Translations under genes and position numbers: made by a program
Shown here: positions 11,522 through 23,628 of the stretch, piece after piece
Position numbering within the stretch: the stretch's first letter is position 1
How the letters are laid out: every line of letters begins with the position of its first letter
The notes under the pieces: model-generated
Seen by the model: the letters and a program-made list of their open reading frames with translations, nothing else
The model's database searches: none
What the model was told of the DNA's origin: nothing
NCBI GenBank assembly: GCA_902806595.1
Contig: CADCXC010000003.1
Coordinates: 3,636,303-3,700,302 of the forward strand
Direction: 5' to 3'
DNA: 64,000 nucleotides
DNA from: Pyrenopolyporus hunteri
Taxonomy: Eukaryota > Ascomycota > Sordariomycetes > Xylariales > Hypoxylaceae

Positions 11522-13150
11522 TCACTCATCCTTCTTCGGTTTGCTACTAACCGACAACACGGACGACCACCAGCTCGTCTTCTTCTGGCCCTTTTCCTCT
11601 TCACCATCATCACCAATACTAGAAATCTCGGTCGCGGTCGCGGTGGCGTTGGCGTTATCGTTAGTATTGGTATTAGCAGAACCATCCGTCCCGCGCACGC
11701 GCATCTCCACGAGGATGTGCGTGCCGAACGTGAGCCGGCCGGGGCGCTCGAGGGTCAGGACCTCGAGGCCGGGGACGGCGCGCTCGGCGGCGCGCACGAT
11801 CAGCTCGATGTCGCGGTTCCACCAGCAGCCGAAGCGGGCGAAGTGCTGCGGCGCCCCGCGGTCCAGGAACCCGTTCGCCAGCTCCCAGAAGCTGCGCCCG
11901 TGCTCCAGGAGCACGATGCGCCCCGTCTCCGGCTTCACGGCCGCCGCCATGTTGGACAGCAGCCGCACCGGGTCCCGCACGCTGCAGAGCCCGAACGTCT
12001 GGATGACGGTGTCGTATTTTTCGGGGGAGGAGGAGGAAGGAGAGGGAGGGAGAGACGGGGGAGGCGGGAAGGGGTCCTGCGCGTCGGCTTTGAGGATCCG
12101 GATCCGGTTGTTGGCGAGCGAGACGATTTCCCTGTCGGCGTCGGCCGCCTTGGAGGCGAGTTTTTCGAAGGATGGTTTCTTGGGGACTTGCTCCTCCATG
12201 TAGGGCACCACTTGGCGGATCCGCGTCAGCGCCAGGTCTAGCATGGACGGGGAGATATCCAGGCCGGTGAAGCTGAGGATCGCGTTTTCCTTTTGCGGTT
12301 GGCGTTTGACCCTCGGCTTCTGGTTCGGCGGCGATTGTTTCGCTGCCTGCTCCTTTTCCCCTTTTACTTTCTCGTTCGCCTTTTCGCCTTCCTTTTTCTC
12401 ACTCTCCGCCTCCTTTTCATCCTTCCCCAACCAACTGAACCACCCGGCCTTTTCCTTGTCCTCGGGAGGTTTCAGGCCCGCGGTGACAAGGCTCCAGTCG
12501 TAGTAATCGAAGTTGCGGCCGGCACCGACGGCGACCTCGAGCACGTGACCGCGGGCCATCTCGGAGGCGATGCGGCGTCGCAATTTGGTGATGCCGAAGC
12601 GCCACTCGGACTTGTCGAGGTGCTGGTCGAACTCCCGGGGCGACTGGATCGACGGCCGGCCCGTCGGTACTTCGGGCTCTTGCCCGGGCGTCCAGTGCTC
12701 GGCCGGTTGCGTCCGCCAGTAGTATACCATCGACGCCGTGAAGAAGCCTACGCATGCCGCCGCGGCGCCGGCGCCGAATAGGGGGAACCATCGGGTGCGT
12801 ACCAGCTCGGAGACCGGTTGCTTCTTCTCTTCATATCCTTGAGAGGATGATGACGATTTCGATATAGGCGAAGGGGATGCGGGTTTGGTTGCAGGTTTAG
12901 GTGTTGGCGCCGGTGTTGGCTTTTTTGGCTTGGCGGGCTTAAAGGGGAGCGGCTTTGGGGTGGCTGGTTGCTGCTGTTTTGGTGATGGTGGTGGTGGTGG
13001 TGGCGGCGGTGGCTTCCGCTTAGACGTAGCATATCGTCTACAATCACGGCCAACCCGGTTGAGGCTATTTCCACTTGTCCTACACCCACGCATTAAACCC
13101 CTGATGGGGAGGTTATGTGGGCACATGGACTGCATCATGATGTGGCTCAA
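11522..13150 (-). CDS. OMS1: OMS1-type mitochondrial inner-membrane methyltransferase
   Basis: Single-exon gene of 542 residues. The N-terminus is rich in Arg and Ser and lacks acids, as in a mitochondrial presequence, and is followed by a Pro/Lys-rich linker (residues ~45-100). One membrane segment lies at about 121-146. The class I SAM-dependent methyltransferase domain follows: motif I LEVAVGAGRNFDYY (204-217), an interruption of charged Lys/Glu residues (~225-285), GLDISPSMLDLA, KYDTVIQTFGLCSV and RIVLLEHGRSFW. The HGR...W and GCWWNRDI blocks are characteristic of the OMS1 group, which affects respiratory-chain assembly in yeast. A later Met (at MRGCRTSG) is possible as start. The gene is divergent from the IMPACT-family gene. 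The centre of the CDS (about 11700-12000) is much more GC-rich than its ends. Confidence 0.8.
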   Translation of the reverse strand: MSHIMMQSMCPHNLPIRGLMRGCRTSGNSLNRVGRDCRRYATSKRKPPPPPPPPPSPKQQQPATPKPLPFKPAKPKKPTPAPTPKPATKPASPSPISKSSSSSQGYEEKKQPVSELVRTRWFPLFGAGAAAACVGFFTASMVYYWRTQPAEHWTPGQEPEVPTGRPSIQSPREFDQHLDKSEWRFGITKLRRRIASEMARGHVLEVAVGAGRNFDYYDWSLVTAGLKPPEDKEKAGWFSWLGKDEKEAESEKKEGEKANEKVKGEKEQAAKQSPPNQKPRVKRQPQKENAILSFTGLDISPSMLDLALTRIRQVVPYMEEQVPKKPSFEKLASKAADADREIVSLANNRIRILKADAQDPFPPPPSLPPSPSSSSPEKYDTVIQTFGLCSVRDPVRLLSNMAAAVKPETGRIVLLEHGRSFWELANGFLDRGAPQHFARFGCWWNRDIELIVRAAERAVPGLEVLTLERPGRLTFGTHILVEMRVRGTDGSANTNTNDNANATATATEISSIGDDGEEEKGQKKTSWWSSVLSVSSKPKKDE

Positions 13151-13848
13151 CTAGTTACCCGCCTGAGTGTGCCCAAATTCTATCGCCTGGTAGGGAATGA
13201 ACTAACGATCCATAGTACGGGGATTCGATGTATGTATGTTCGGCAGAGTCATGTCTCCAACTCCACGGGAGTGGAACGAGGTTCCGAGTCGCCGTTCCTG
13301 GATCTGGAAACAGGGAAATGACGATGCTAATGGCAACGATCTCATCCAATATGGAGCCGGTGACGCCAATATCGACGCAGATCCAACGGAAAGGAGGGTC
13401 CCGGCGCGGTTAAGCGATCTCGATTCTGAGGACGGGATTTTTTTTGTGTGGTTTGATGATCGAATTGAATCTTTTTGGAGAAATTGATTAAATCCCAGGT
13501 ACCAAAGTACATAGGAACCTCTACCTCTCCGCCGGTTGGCCTTCCATTCGCCACTTACAGGGATTCTCCAGCTGGACCGCGACCGCGGGGTACGTGCATA
13601 CAACAGTTGCTTAGGTAGATACTTACATAATTTAAGTGGGTACATTGAAATGAGATAAGGACGGACCCTGATGAGATAAGGAACGAGCTTCGACGGCAGA
13701 TTAGTCAAACGTCAAGCTCGACGCGCTTTCCGTCCATCTTCAACGCATCCCTCTTTTTACCTATCATGACTTTTACTTACTATATCTCATCTACTCGGAC
13801 CCTCGCATCCACTTGTTTCACTTAATAATATGAACCTGAGCTGCGACC
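13151..13848. promoter_or_regulatory. Divergent intergenic region (OMS1-like / IMPACT-like)
   Basis: About 700 bases between two divergent starts. Overlapping short frames are present on both strands but none has a family motif. It presumably carries both promoters. Confidence 0.5.
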
Positions 13849-15653
13849 ATGGCTTCGCAACAAAATGTTCAAGACCTCAAAGACCTCATTCGGCTCATGA
13901 CTATCGGCATGAGAGTTCCCATGAAGGACGCCCTAGCCCGAGCTAAAGAATTACAAGCCATAAACATCCGTAGGTACGCGCCACTTTAAAAACCTGGGAA
14001 GGAAATATTCCCTTCATTTTATTTGGATGAATTATGAATAGGTAGTGCAGTATCCAACAAATAGCCGAGTGTCCTCTCTCGGATGTCACCTCTGCCATCA
14101 AGGACGCCAAAGCCGCGCGATCCCTTCATAATGCTTGCAAAGCTCGACTGAAGAACCCATCCGCGTCGTCAACGGCCAAACGAGCCGGATCTGCCCTCGA
14201 AAATACTTCGAAACGATCTAAGCAATATAATTCGGAATCTGCCACCCCAGAAGAAGTCGAAGCGTCGTTCACGTTGCCTGTGGAGACGGACGAGAAGATA
14301 ATCGCCGACACTGTACTCTTGACAAATCGAGCGCCGCTTGTCCTTGCCTTTGCTGTCGAGCTCTTGCGTTATACCATGCCGGAACAACCCCCTTCAAGTC
14401 GGTTAAGCCTGGCACAGGCAGTCGTAAGTGCTAACTCGAGAAGCAAGGCCGTCTCGATCGGTATCGAGAAAGGCCCCAGTGCCGACGAGCAGGGCTGGGG
14501 CCATGGTCAACCTCGGGTCAAAGTGATGGGCCGCGAAGTAACGGTGCTAAAAAGGGGTGGTTATGAATGGAAAGGGGATGAAAAGATAGGAGCCCACTTA
14601 AAGTCCGAGAATAACATAGCCAACGATGCAGGAGCTCCGTCGAGCACCACGGAAGCTGGCGTTAGTCAAAATATGAATCCCAAGACCTCCATTGATTCTA
14701 CTTCGAAAACATGGTCAACCAGTCAACCTGTTACCCTAAAGGGTTCGACTTTTATTGTTCGTGCAACAGATATCGAGGCATCGTCCCAGCGCCAGTCGAG
14801 TATGCATTCACTCTTCGCAGCCATACCTTCTCTGCAAACTGCGACACATAATGCCTGGGCATACCGCGTCCGAGTGCCAACCAATCTGTTCGGTGCGACC
14901 ACAATCAGGGAAGAGTCGTTTGATGACGGTGAAAGCGGCTGCGGTGACTTTTTATTGAAGAATATGCGCGAAATAGACGCTGTGAATACACTTGTGGTAA
15001 TGACTCGTTGGTATGGAGGTGTTATGCTTGGTCCTGATCGGTGGAGGATAATACGAAATTGCCTTAAAGATGCTTTAGCAGAACGCCTCCGACTTACGGG
15101 AGAGCAGGCTACGCTGGGTGGCGAAGCTGTTTGGGGATTGGACCTTGAAGCCATGAAAAACAAGTCCGAGTCCGCCGGCTCGGTGTCTAGTCGATCCTAC
15201 GAGGCGGGAGTAATCGGAATGCCCATTCACAGGCCAGAAGCAGCAAAAGCCTATCTCTTCAAAAGCTTTGCCACGAGAATAGATACCCCTAACGGTGGTA
15301 AAGAAGCGGTAACTCTAGAGGGTTCCATGGAGCAGGAACCAGAGTTGCCCCCTTTTCAAAAACCCGGCCCCCAAGCAGGACCAGCAAACAAAACTGTTTC
15401 GAAAAGGAAGACGGCCAAAGAGTTGGAGCTGGAGAAGGAAGAGAACGTTTCGAGGCTGCTCGGTGCCTTAAGACTGCTCTTTGATAGCTGGGCAGGGCAC
15501 CTTAGTACTAGCGAGCTTGACAGACGAGCATGGGGCTGGTATGTTGCGGTGCGGCCTGATGTAGAAAGCGGTCCTTCTGGGTGGGGAGCAAAAGGGCGCT
15601 TAAGACTTGCTGATATCCTGGCTTTACGACGGAGCGAGGAACGGATACCATGA
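13849..15653 (+). CDS. IMPACT/UPF0029 family protein
   Basis: Two exons, 13849-13973 and 14051-15653, around a 77-nt intron (GTACGC...TGCAG), giving 575 residues. Splicing at the nearer TAG acceptor would create a stop, so the second acceptor is chosen. The N-terminal ~110 residues are helical and charged. A conserved block follows (LLTNRAPLVLAFAVELLRYT, residues ~130-150). The UPF0029/IMPACT domain lies at about 275-395, with FIVRATDIEA, WAYRVRVP, ESGCGDFLLKNM and VNTLVVMTRWYGGVMLGPDR. In better-known members (yeast YIH1, mammalian IMPACT) this domain is fused to an RWD domain and modulates GCN1-GCN2 signalling. No RWD is visible here, so this resembles the separate yeast YDL177C-type group, whose function is unknown. 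The C-terminus (~460-575) has a helical segment with DSWAGHLSTSELDRRAWGWYVAVRP. Confidence 0.8.
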
Positions 15654-16204
15654 TACGGAAAGACACGAAAAGAATGCACGGCAACCGAGGAGTCGCGTCT
15701 AGCCTTAAGCATGACGGCCTATCCTCGAAATCGTACTACCCCAATTGAGTGGAATTGGATTCGTGGAATTGGTATTGTCTTGTAAGGCTACGCCGCTCCT
15801 AGGATATCTTGGTATATACTAACATCCCTATTTGAACAGATATTCCAGATCACCTAGCAAGGTTGTGGCCCTATTACTCCCAGTAACACCCTAAGATAAC
15901 GAGTAACTCCAGTGTACCTCGTAGTGAGGCTGGTTTAAAGAGGTTCAGCCATGGCTATCCAACCATGATCTGCCTTGCTACCATGTATGTTTGTGTCGAA
16001 CGGGATCTCAGCAGGAATCGAATTAAGGTCGGATGAGCTATTCCTATACACTCAACGAATGGTCAACAGGAACTATGAAACTCAAGACTCGACGGAACCG
16101 TTGATATAACGGGATGGCGTAAAGAAAATAAGAGAAGGGTAAACGTTAATACGCACCATCTTGGTCAATAGCCAACCACATGTCGCTCCCGACTGAACTT
16201 GGTA
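15654..16204. other. Convergent intergenic region
   Basis: 3' flanks of the IMPACT-like and ankyrin genes. Nothing further is recognised. Confidence 0.6.
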
Positions 16205-18606
16205 TCACCGAGATAGGGTTAACTCCGCTAAACTGTATGTCTTATTACTATGTTGGCTCTTTGTTGAGCTCGTAGTGATTGCGCTCGTTTTCCTGAATGA
16301 AGCTAGCGTGGTAGCTGTGCTCGTTTTCCTGGACGAAACCAAGTTTAACATACGCTTGATCTCGCTGGATGCTAGCCCAGCGTTCTTCGCGGCCGTAAGC
16401 GCCGTTCGCCCATCCGCATCCGCTATGTTTGGCTCAGCACCGTACACCAACAACAGCTCTACGATAGTTATCTTCTGTGCTAGCTGAGCCGTCAAATCGA
16501 TAGCTACGAGTAGTGGCGTTCGCTTCCCAGGACCTGGGATATTTGGCCTGGCTCGACCTTTAGATAACAGGGATTTCACCATGTCTTCGTTGCCCTTTTC
16601 GCACGCCATGTAAAGGGCTGTTTTTCCGAACCCGTCAACTCGGTCAACAAGGTCGGGACATTGTGCAAGCAGCATCTCGGCCACTAGCACGCCCTTTTGA
16701 CTCGTTTGACACCTATGTAGGGGCGTCATGCCGTTATAGTCCACAACATCCGGATCTGCGTGGAGCTCTTCGAGGAGCATAGCACATAAATGGCGGTTGC
16801 GTTTTGCGGCTGCTGCGTGGAGTAACGTCGACCCTGAGGCGTCGCGTTGCCCCAAATGTGCTACATTCGACACCATACGCCGCAATACCTCGATGTTCTC
16901 CGCCTGGATTGCTCGATGCATTGGCGTCATCTTTAATACCGGATCGTAGAAATCGAAGCTGAAGGCATCACTGTCTACGTCCACTACACGAACAAAGGTT
17001 AGCAATAACTTTCCATATGGTGTCTAGGTGTTCTTCCGCATCATCACAAGTAGCGACTTGAAATTTCGTTCGACTTCTGACGCGTAGGAGTAACTCGATG
17101 GCAAATTGCTCGAACATGGAACTTACTGCCTTGCTCTTTACACCACTGATAGGCGCTAGCCGGGTCTGTTCTCGTCCTATCTTCTCCATCTTGAGTTATC
17201 TGCGACGATATCGACGATGGGGAGAAGCAGGGCCTCTGGTGTAGCTCCCGCCGCATCCAGTCGCGGAGGCCACGTGCTAGATCGAAAGCCTGGTCTTGTC
17301 GCAGTACTTGGACTAATAACTCTGCCGATTCCTCGACGAGCTCACGCGGCATGGAACCTATTCGCTTTCGGCTCTCGAACGCGCGGGTTAGAAATTTCCG
17401 TGCTTGTTCGACGTTACCCTGCCTGAAGTAGATTCCGCCCAGCTTATGATATAGTCTCGCTCTCCGGCTGCCGTCGGCTCGGTCCACATCCCGGTTGTCG
17501 TCCGGGTCAGATAAATTCCTCAGTCGATTAACTTCCTCCCCGAGCAGTTTCTTCAGCACATCCTGAGCTTCAAAATCATTCTCGACGGTGTCACATTGCA
17601 GCAGTATATCAGCTAATTCCTCCTTCATGTCTTTGAGTTTCTCCTGCGAGGCAGCACTCGTACTCGGCGAATCTTGGCTCTCCAGTAATTGATTCATTAT
17701 CTCGATGCCTCGTTGCTGATACGAAGCTGCTTTGACGAAAACGCCGCAATGCGACAGCCTTTGCACGAATTCCTGGTTGGCCCTGAGCTGGCACTCTAAA
17801 ATCTCGCCGCTTTGTCCGTCTGGGCAATCTGGTTCGGGATCGAAAGTGTCTTCTTGGTGTACGAGCGTGTCGACACTGTTGGAGGAATTGGGAGGGATGG
17901 ACCGCGTATCTACGGATGCAGTATCTGTGTCGCTCAAGGTTACTGCTGTTGCCACATCGTCGGCCGTGTTTCTCCAGTCGCGAATCACCCTTGCTAGCGT
18001 GTCTTCTTCGATGTCTTCTTCATCAACGTTAGAGCGGCGGTCGTGTGTACGAACCGCCATGATGTCTCTCCTAACGCGGCTTGCGAAAAGGTGGGGGGAC
18101 TGTCGGATGGCGTCGGTAAGTTTCCGGATTTCATACTTGATTTGATTCTGTGAACTAGACGTCTCCCATAAGGCACCCAGCGACAGTGTCGTAAGACTTA
18201 GGTGCAAGACAGTTTTGTATGAAGTGATATGGTGAACGATCTGCGCCACTCTCTCCTCTTTCAACGAATGCTCTAGGCTTCGCCGCATGCGCTCAACCAT
18301 CCCTCCGTCTGCTCTAAGTTGTGGAAGCTCATGAACAAGAGTCTCTAGTGATCCCTGACATGACTGGACGATCCGGTGGATATTCGCATGGTGTTCGCGT
18401 TCGAACGGTAACTGTCGCGGCCGTTTCTCGAGCGTCTTTTTGATTTCGGTTAACGCTCCCTGTAGGCTGAGGATTTCGTCGTGTACCTCCTGAATGGAAT
18501 CTCCTATATATCTGGTCTTAATGATAAAACGACCTAGGCCCTTTACTAAAGCGGCGGCGAGTGTAAGGACCTGCGCTACCCCGGCGGAGATCGATAACGG
18601 GTCCAT
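16205..18606 (-). CDS. Fungal N-terminal-domain / TPR-like / ankyrin-repeat protein
   Basis: Two exons, complement(17127-18606, 16205-16983), around a 143-nt intron (GTAAGT, branch GCTAAC, TGTAG), giving 752 residues. The start MDPLSISAGVAQVLTLAAAL is the signature of the helical N-terminal domain of many fungal NLR-like (STAND) proteins. Residues ~230-490 are mostly helical; KLGGIYFRQGNVEQARKFLTRAFESR looks like a TPR unit. After the intron come at least five ankyrin repeats (TPMHRAI, STLLHAAA, MTPLHRC, KTALYMACEKGN, RTPLLVAIDL, RTALTAAKNAG). No P-loop, NACHT or NB-ARC motif is present between the ends, unlike canonical STAND proteins. A role in non-self recognition or signalling is inferred from architecture only. 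The intron also contains an open frame in another phase, so alternative splicing is possible. Confidence 0.75.
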
Positions 18607-19916
18607 ATTAGTATCTTGTCGAAACTACTGGATAGTCCGACAATGGGTGACATGATACAACCGGCCTAAGTGAGTGCCTCGAGATCGTTAATGTCCAGGC
18701 CCGCGATCTGTTATTCGTCCTCTACAATACCAGGCCGGAATATACTGAGGGTGTTTGCAACTTGTTAAGGGCCCCCAAAGTGCCACAAGGGCAAACCGGA
18801 CAAATTAGGAACCAAAGAGAGATATAGGATAAACCATCCCTTGTAAGTTTGGGTACTACGTAGGTTAGGGTACTCGCTAATATGTGAGGTACCTAGGCTG
18901 CTATCGATGCCGACCTACCGGGCTGAGCCTGGTTTCGACTGGGAATTACATCACCTGCTATAGTTCCTCTTTCGTCGATCTGGGGTCGGCCCCGGACGTC
19001 TCTGCATACCCGTCGAGATAGATCGCATATACGGGCTAATGTTAATGCCGATGAAGAATCTCGCTGTTAAGGAAACCGGCCAGCCTGGATTCGTGGCGGC
19101 ATCATCCACCCCCCTTCCCTTTCTGCACAATATCTGCTTCAGCCACCTCAAAGTCCTACTAGGACCACTAAACCTAGGCAGCTTATAGGCCAAGCGGGAG
19201 CATGGAACAGGGTGCGCGGAATTCCTGTAGGGCTACTTGGCTGTGGCTCTCCCTTTGGCCAAGATCACACTTACGTGCTTCTGCATGATCGCCGCGAGCA
19301 ATACTAAGTTTGTCTGATTTCGCACAGAATCGAGGCTGTTACGCCGCGGCTAAGCACCAATCCATTGAAGTGTAACCCTTGTAAAGTGGTGTGGTGGGCT
19401 GAGCATGTCTCTTCACCAGGCTGCTACGCAGTGCGCCTACATACGTATACACTATAGAGCTGCGACGGCGCCCTTCGGAATCCTTTGGGAGTCCTACGTG
19501 GCATGTGGCTGCATATAATGCTTCTTAGGATCAACCGCTAGACAGTAAGCTTGTAATACTGGGGGCGGATGGATCTCCAATCAGCCGATGGACCTCTACA
19601 TACGCACCCCTTATGTCATTTTAATTCATAAAGTGCGAAGTAGAGGTTGTTCACCGACGAATGTTACACATGAGGACGAGGCTCTGGCCGTCCGCCGACA
19701 GAGATATGTTTGGTCGAATCGCTGGTCCTAGGGAAGTCTCCCGCCCGGATATGTTCCACCTATCTCGCGGCGCTTTGTGGGTTCTGTTTCAATTACCTAC
19801 CTGCCTAGGTAACTCTCAAGTCCAATTTCATGGCAGTTCACCACAGCTCCCCTTTTCGCTACACCCCATCGGCCGCGTTGAGTAATGAATTGCCTCTAAG
19901 TAGATTTCATACTAGC
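18607..19916. other. Divergent intergenic region
   Basis: 1.3 kb between the ankyrin gene and the MFS gene, with several TACCTAGG-type motifs (for example near 18889 and 19797). No further gene is seen. An in-frame ATG at 19830 could extend the MFS protein by 29 residues. Confidence 0.55.
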
Positions 19917-22900
19917 ATGGAGCCTATCGAGACTATCCCTAGTTCGGGAAAAGACCAGAGCCAGTACCACGCTCAAGTTGATAGAAGACGCAATAACAGG
20001 CAAGGAATCATTGAGAACCCGCTAGGTATATTGATTTTCTAAGGGCACACTACACCCTCACTGACACGTCTCAGCTCACTTGACCGACGAGGAGCTTCAG
20101 GAAGACGTTAATGTCTTCTGGGGGACCTGTTTACCGGGTGTTGATTACGATGAATTGCTTCGGGCAGCTCGTGTAGCCCAGAATGCCCGCTCGTACGACG
20201 AGGTTGCTCGGTCTGAGGATCCGATTGCCGGGTACAACTTACCTGTCCAACTAAGCGAAGAAGAGAGAGCGGCTCTAAAGGCGGAGAAGGACGTTCTTTT
20301 TTCGGAAAGAAATATGTTCATTGTCATCCTTACGGTCTCTCTGGCGGCTTTTCTACAAGGCTTCGTGCAGTCCTCCATCAATGGGGCCTCGCTCTACGCG
20401 GCCCAGTTCGGGCTTCCGGACGTGACATCTGCGAGTTCGAAATCCGCCGCTGCTGATGGCGGTGATAGCCAACCTCGGCTAGACGACTGGAAACTAGGGG
20501 CTACGAATGCCTCGCCGTTCTTCTTCGCTGCCGTCCTAGGATGCTGGTTGTCTCTGCCTATAAACGACCAGGTTGGCCGTCGAGGGGCAATGGCTGTGGC
20601 AGCTTGTCTCATATTCGCCAGCTCGTTGGGTGCGGCTTGGTGTTCGACTTGGCAAGCGCTGTTATTAGTGCGCATGGTAAATGGCGTCGGTAAGTTAGAA
20701 ACACTTTGATCCGCGTTTAAAATAATTATATACGGGAATAGCTACATCTTATTATGGTACCGGGCTAACATTTTTCTCTGGTCAGGTATGGGACTTAAAG
20801 CTGTCAGTACACCTATTCTAGCGTCGGAAACGGCCGTTGGTTTCTGGAGAGGGAGTTCCATACTCGCGTGGCAACTATGGTGAGTTAAGGGAACGCACAA
20901 CGCAAGGCTACCTATCTTACCAACTTGCTATGATTTAGGGTCTCCTTCGGAATTATGGTAGGCTTCGCGTTCAACCTTATCTTCTATACCGCATATAGCG
21001 ATAAGTTGTCCTTGCAACTGATCTTGGGCGCGCCGTTTGTCCCAAGTATCTTTCTTCTTATAGGGTTATGGTTTTGCCCAGAGAGTCCCCGATATTATAT
21101 GCGACGGAGGACTTCCAGTTACGACCCTCAGAAGGCCTATAGCGTCTTATTAAAACTTCGTAAGACGAAGGTGAGCCTTGTTGATCTTCGGTATGATTAA
21201 TGAATGCTAAATACCGCGGTGTACGAATAGCTTCAAGCCCTCCGAGATACCTACCTGGTTTATAAGTCCCTCCAGCTTGAGGAGTATTCAGATGACGTCG
21301 ACGCTGGAAACCCTGGTGACGGTGTTCCCCGAGGGTTTTTTGCTCATATTAAGAACTACGTCTCCCAATACAAACAACTCTTCGCACAGAGGCGGTTGAG
21401 GAATGCCTTAATAAGTAGTTCGATAGTAGCGTTAGCTCAGCAACTATGTGGCAGTAAGTCCACCCGGTATATGATTTTCGTTTAGAGCCTCTCGTAATCT
21501 AGCGTAACCTAAGATCTCGTATCACTAACCGGTGTCACATAGTAAATCTACTGGCCTTCTATTCGGGTGACTAGCCATTATTTACGCTCTGCGAGGGACA
21601 GTTTTTAGCTTACCAATTAATCATCCCAGGCACATTATTTAGCGGCGTTTTAGGTGTGGGTGGACAAGATGTTCTGACGCCGATGATTTACAGTCTCGGA
21701 TATGGTACGCCTCGCGCTGTTTCGTCATCGGCAGCTATTGGTTTGTAAGCTGACCTCGCCTCGCAGGGGCTATCAACTTTGTATTCGGTCTGCCGGCCAT
21801 TAGGACCATCGACACGCTTGGTCGACGTAAGTGGCTTGTACTCACATTGCCTGTTATGTGCCTATTCATGTTGGCCGCCGCCTTATCAACCCTAATCCGG
21901 GATCCGACTACCAGGGCTGGGATCATCGCCCTTTTCGTCTTCCGTAAGTTATGGCTCACTTGAGGAGGTGAGGCAGGTGGCTGATTTCCGCCCCCCCCCT
22001 TTTTATAGTATTCGCGGCGGCATATTCACCGGGAATGGGTAGGTTGTTCTAATATGCGAGACACTCGATAGAAGCTGATATTTGCCAAGGCCCTATCCCG
22101 TTCACTCTTGCTTCCGAAAGGTTAGCATACTGAAACAATCTAGACGGAATCTACTCCGTGCTAATGAGGTGATAGCTTTCCCCTATCCCACCGCGAAGCT
22201 GTACGTATTATATAATTGGACGATCGCAGATCTAGTTAATAATCTCCGGCTCAGGGTTGCGCCTTCGCAATTGCAACAAACCTCTTATTCGCCGGGCTTA
22301 TCCAGATGTTTTTTCCTAGGTACATACTTCCTTAATCTTCTCTATGTAATCCCCTCCCCCTTATTCCCCCCCCTTTCGAACTCTACAAGCAAGCCTTAAA
22401 ACTCACACCCCCAAACCTAGCATCTACGCGCGCCTCCACGACGGCGGCTCCCTCGGGCTCTTCGCGGGCCTCAACTTCGTCGCGTTCGTGCTGGTCTTCC
22501 TGCTCGTCGAGGAGACCAAGCGCCGGTCCCTCGAGGACCTGGACCTCGTGTTCGCCGTGCGCAAGCGCGACTTCGTCCGCCACCAGCTCACCCGCTACCT
22601 GCCCTGGTTCTTCCGCCGCTACGTCCTCGCCCGCCCCCGCCTCGACGCCGAGAAGCCCTCCCTCTACGTCGACCTCATCTGGAACGGCCCCCGCGCCCAG
22701 CCGGGCTTCCCCCGCGGCGGCGATGCGGAGATGAGTGGGGGAGCGCGCGGGGTCGGAGGGGTGGGAGCGGGAACGGGAGGGGGAGGGGTAGGCGGGACTT
22801 GGAATGGGTTCGGGTCCGTGTCTATGGCTGCTGATGCTGATGGCGGAGGTAGTGGAGCTCGTGGGACGTATGCGGGCGATGAGAATATCTCGCCGTCATC

Positions 22901-22982
22901 CCCGCGACGGCCGTCGGCGTTCGTGGTGCCGGACTACGGCGGAAGGATGTCGGAGGACTCGGATGATTCTGCGCATAGATGA
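19917..22982 (+). CDS. MFS sugar-porter family transporter
   Basis: Thirteen exons: 19917-20025, 20075-20689, 20786-20879, 20939-21170, 21231-21453, 21543-21566, 21630-21704, 21767-21943, 22009-22038, 22090-22120, 22176-22200, 22255-22319, 22421-22982. All phases agree, giving 753 residues. Sugar-porter signatures are in order: NPLAHLTDEEL, DQVGRRGAM, PESPRYYMRR, QQLCGINLLAFYSG, DTLGRRK, SPGMGPIPFTLASESFPLSHREAG and VEETKRRSLEDLD. Twelve membrane segments are expected. The N-terminal hydrophilic region is long and the ~140-residue tail is Gly/Ser-rich. The substrate is not known: the usual GP(V/I)P(F/W) region is kept, but LSHREAG rather than PTRLRA places it outside the best-studied hexose transporters. 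The last exon is far more GC-rich than the rest. The 24-, 25- and 30-31-nt exons make automated annotation error-prone. Confidence 0.8.
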
Positions 22983-23628
22983 GGTCTGGAGCCGACATTT
23001 TTCGTTAAGTTAGGTATGCTAGGGTGTTTGGGTATCTAGGGGTATGGAGTGTGATTTGACAATAACTGTATATTTTAGCGGTAGTCTTCCTAGTTACCTC
23101 AGTAGAGGAAGTCAGAGCTAGCCACTATAATTATAGTGATTGGCCGCCGTAAACAGTGCTACAATATAGCGAGGTGTGCGCTAGAACATAGTGGGATTAT
23201 AGTGGTAAATACAGTTTGACGGTATAAGATATCGATTAGGGTCATAAATGAGATCATACAATGCAATAGAAATCGACAGATTCTCATATCAAGCCTCTTA
23301 AGTCGTCTTCGGTCCCCTATTCCATTGACACATTGCTATTCACTAATAACGTAAGGTAATGCAAGTGGTAAGTAGGTAGGCACGCAAATCAGATAGTCAT
23401 AGAACCAAGTCTGCGTTCGTCAAAAGAGCCCAAGCCCAGGTCCAAGCCCAAGCCCCTATACTCGTTTACCAAGCCATCTAACCTTTAAAACACGCTATCC
23501 ATAACCCATGCTCCTGATACGTAATGCAATGCGCGAAATCCATATATCTAGATGCATGCCGGACAATCAGGAGACGTTATCGCGACCCCGAGGACACAGC
23601 AGAAGAATTAGACAGACCTCAAAACTCA
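22983..23628. other. Convergent intergenic region
   Basis: 3' flanks of the MFS and DNA2 genes. It includes an imperfect direct repeat CCAAGCCCAGGTCCAAGCCCAAG near 23428. No gene is seen. Confidence 0.6.

Noticed and set aside
11541..12781. Long + strand open frames opposite the OMS1-like gene
   Set aside because: They are antisense shadows of a GC-rich gene. The minus strand has clear methyltransferase motifs and these frames have none.
13202..13708. 168-codon minus frame between OMS1-like and IMPACT-like genes
   Set aside because: It lies in the divergent promoter and has no motif; expected by chance in stop-poor DNA.
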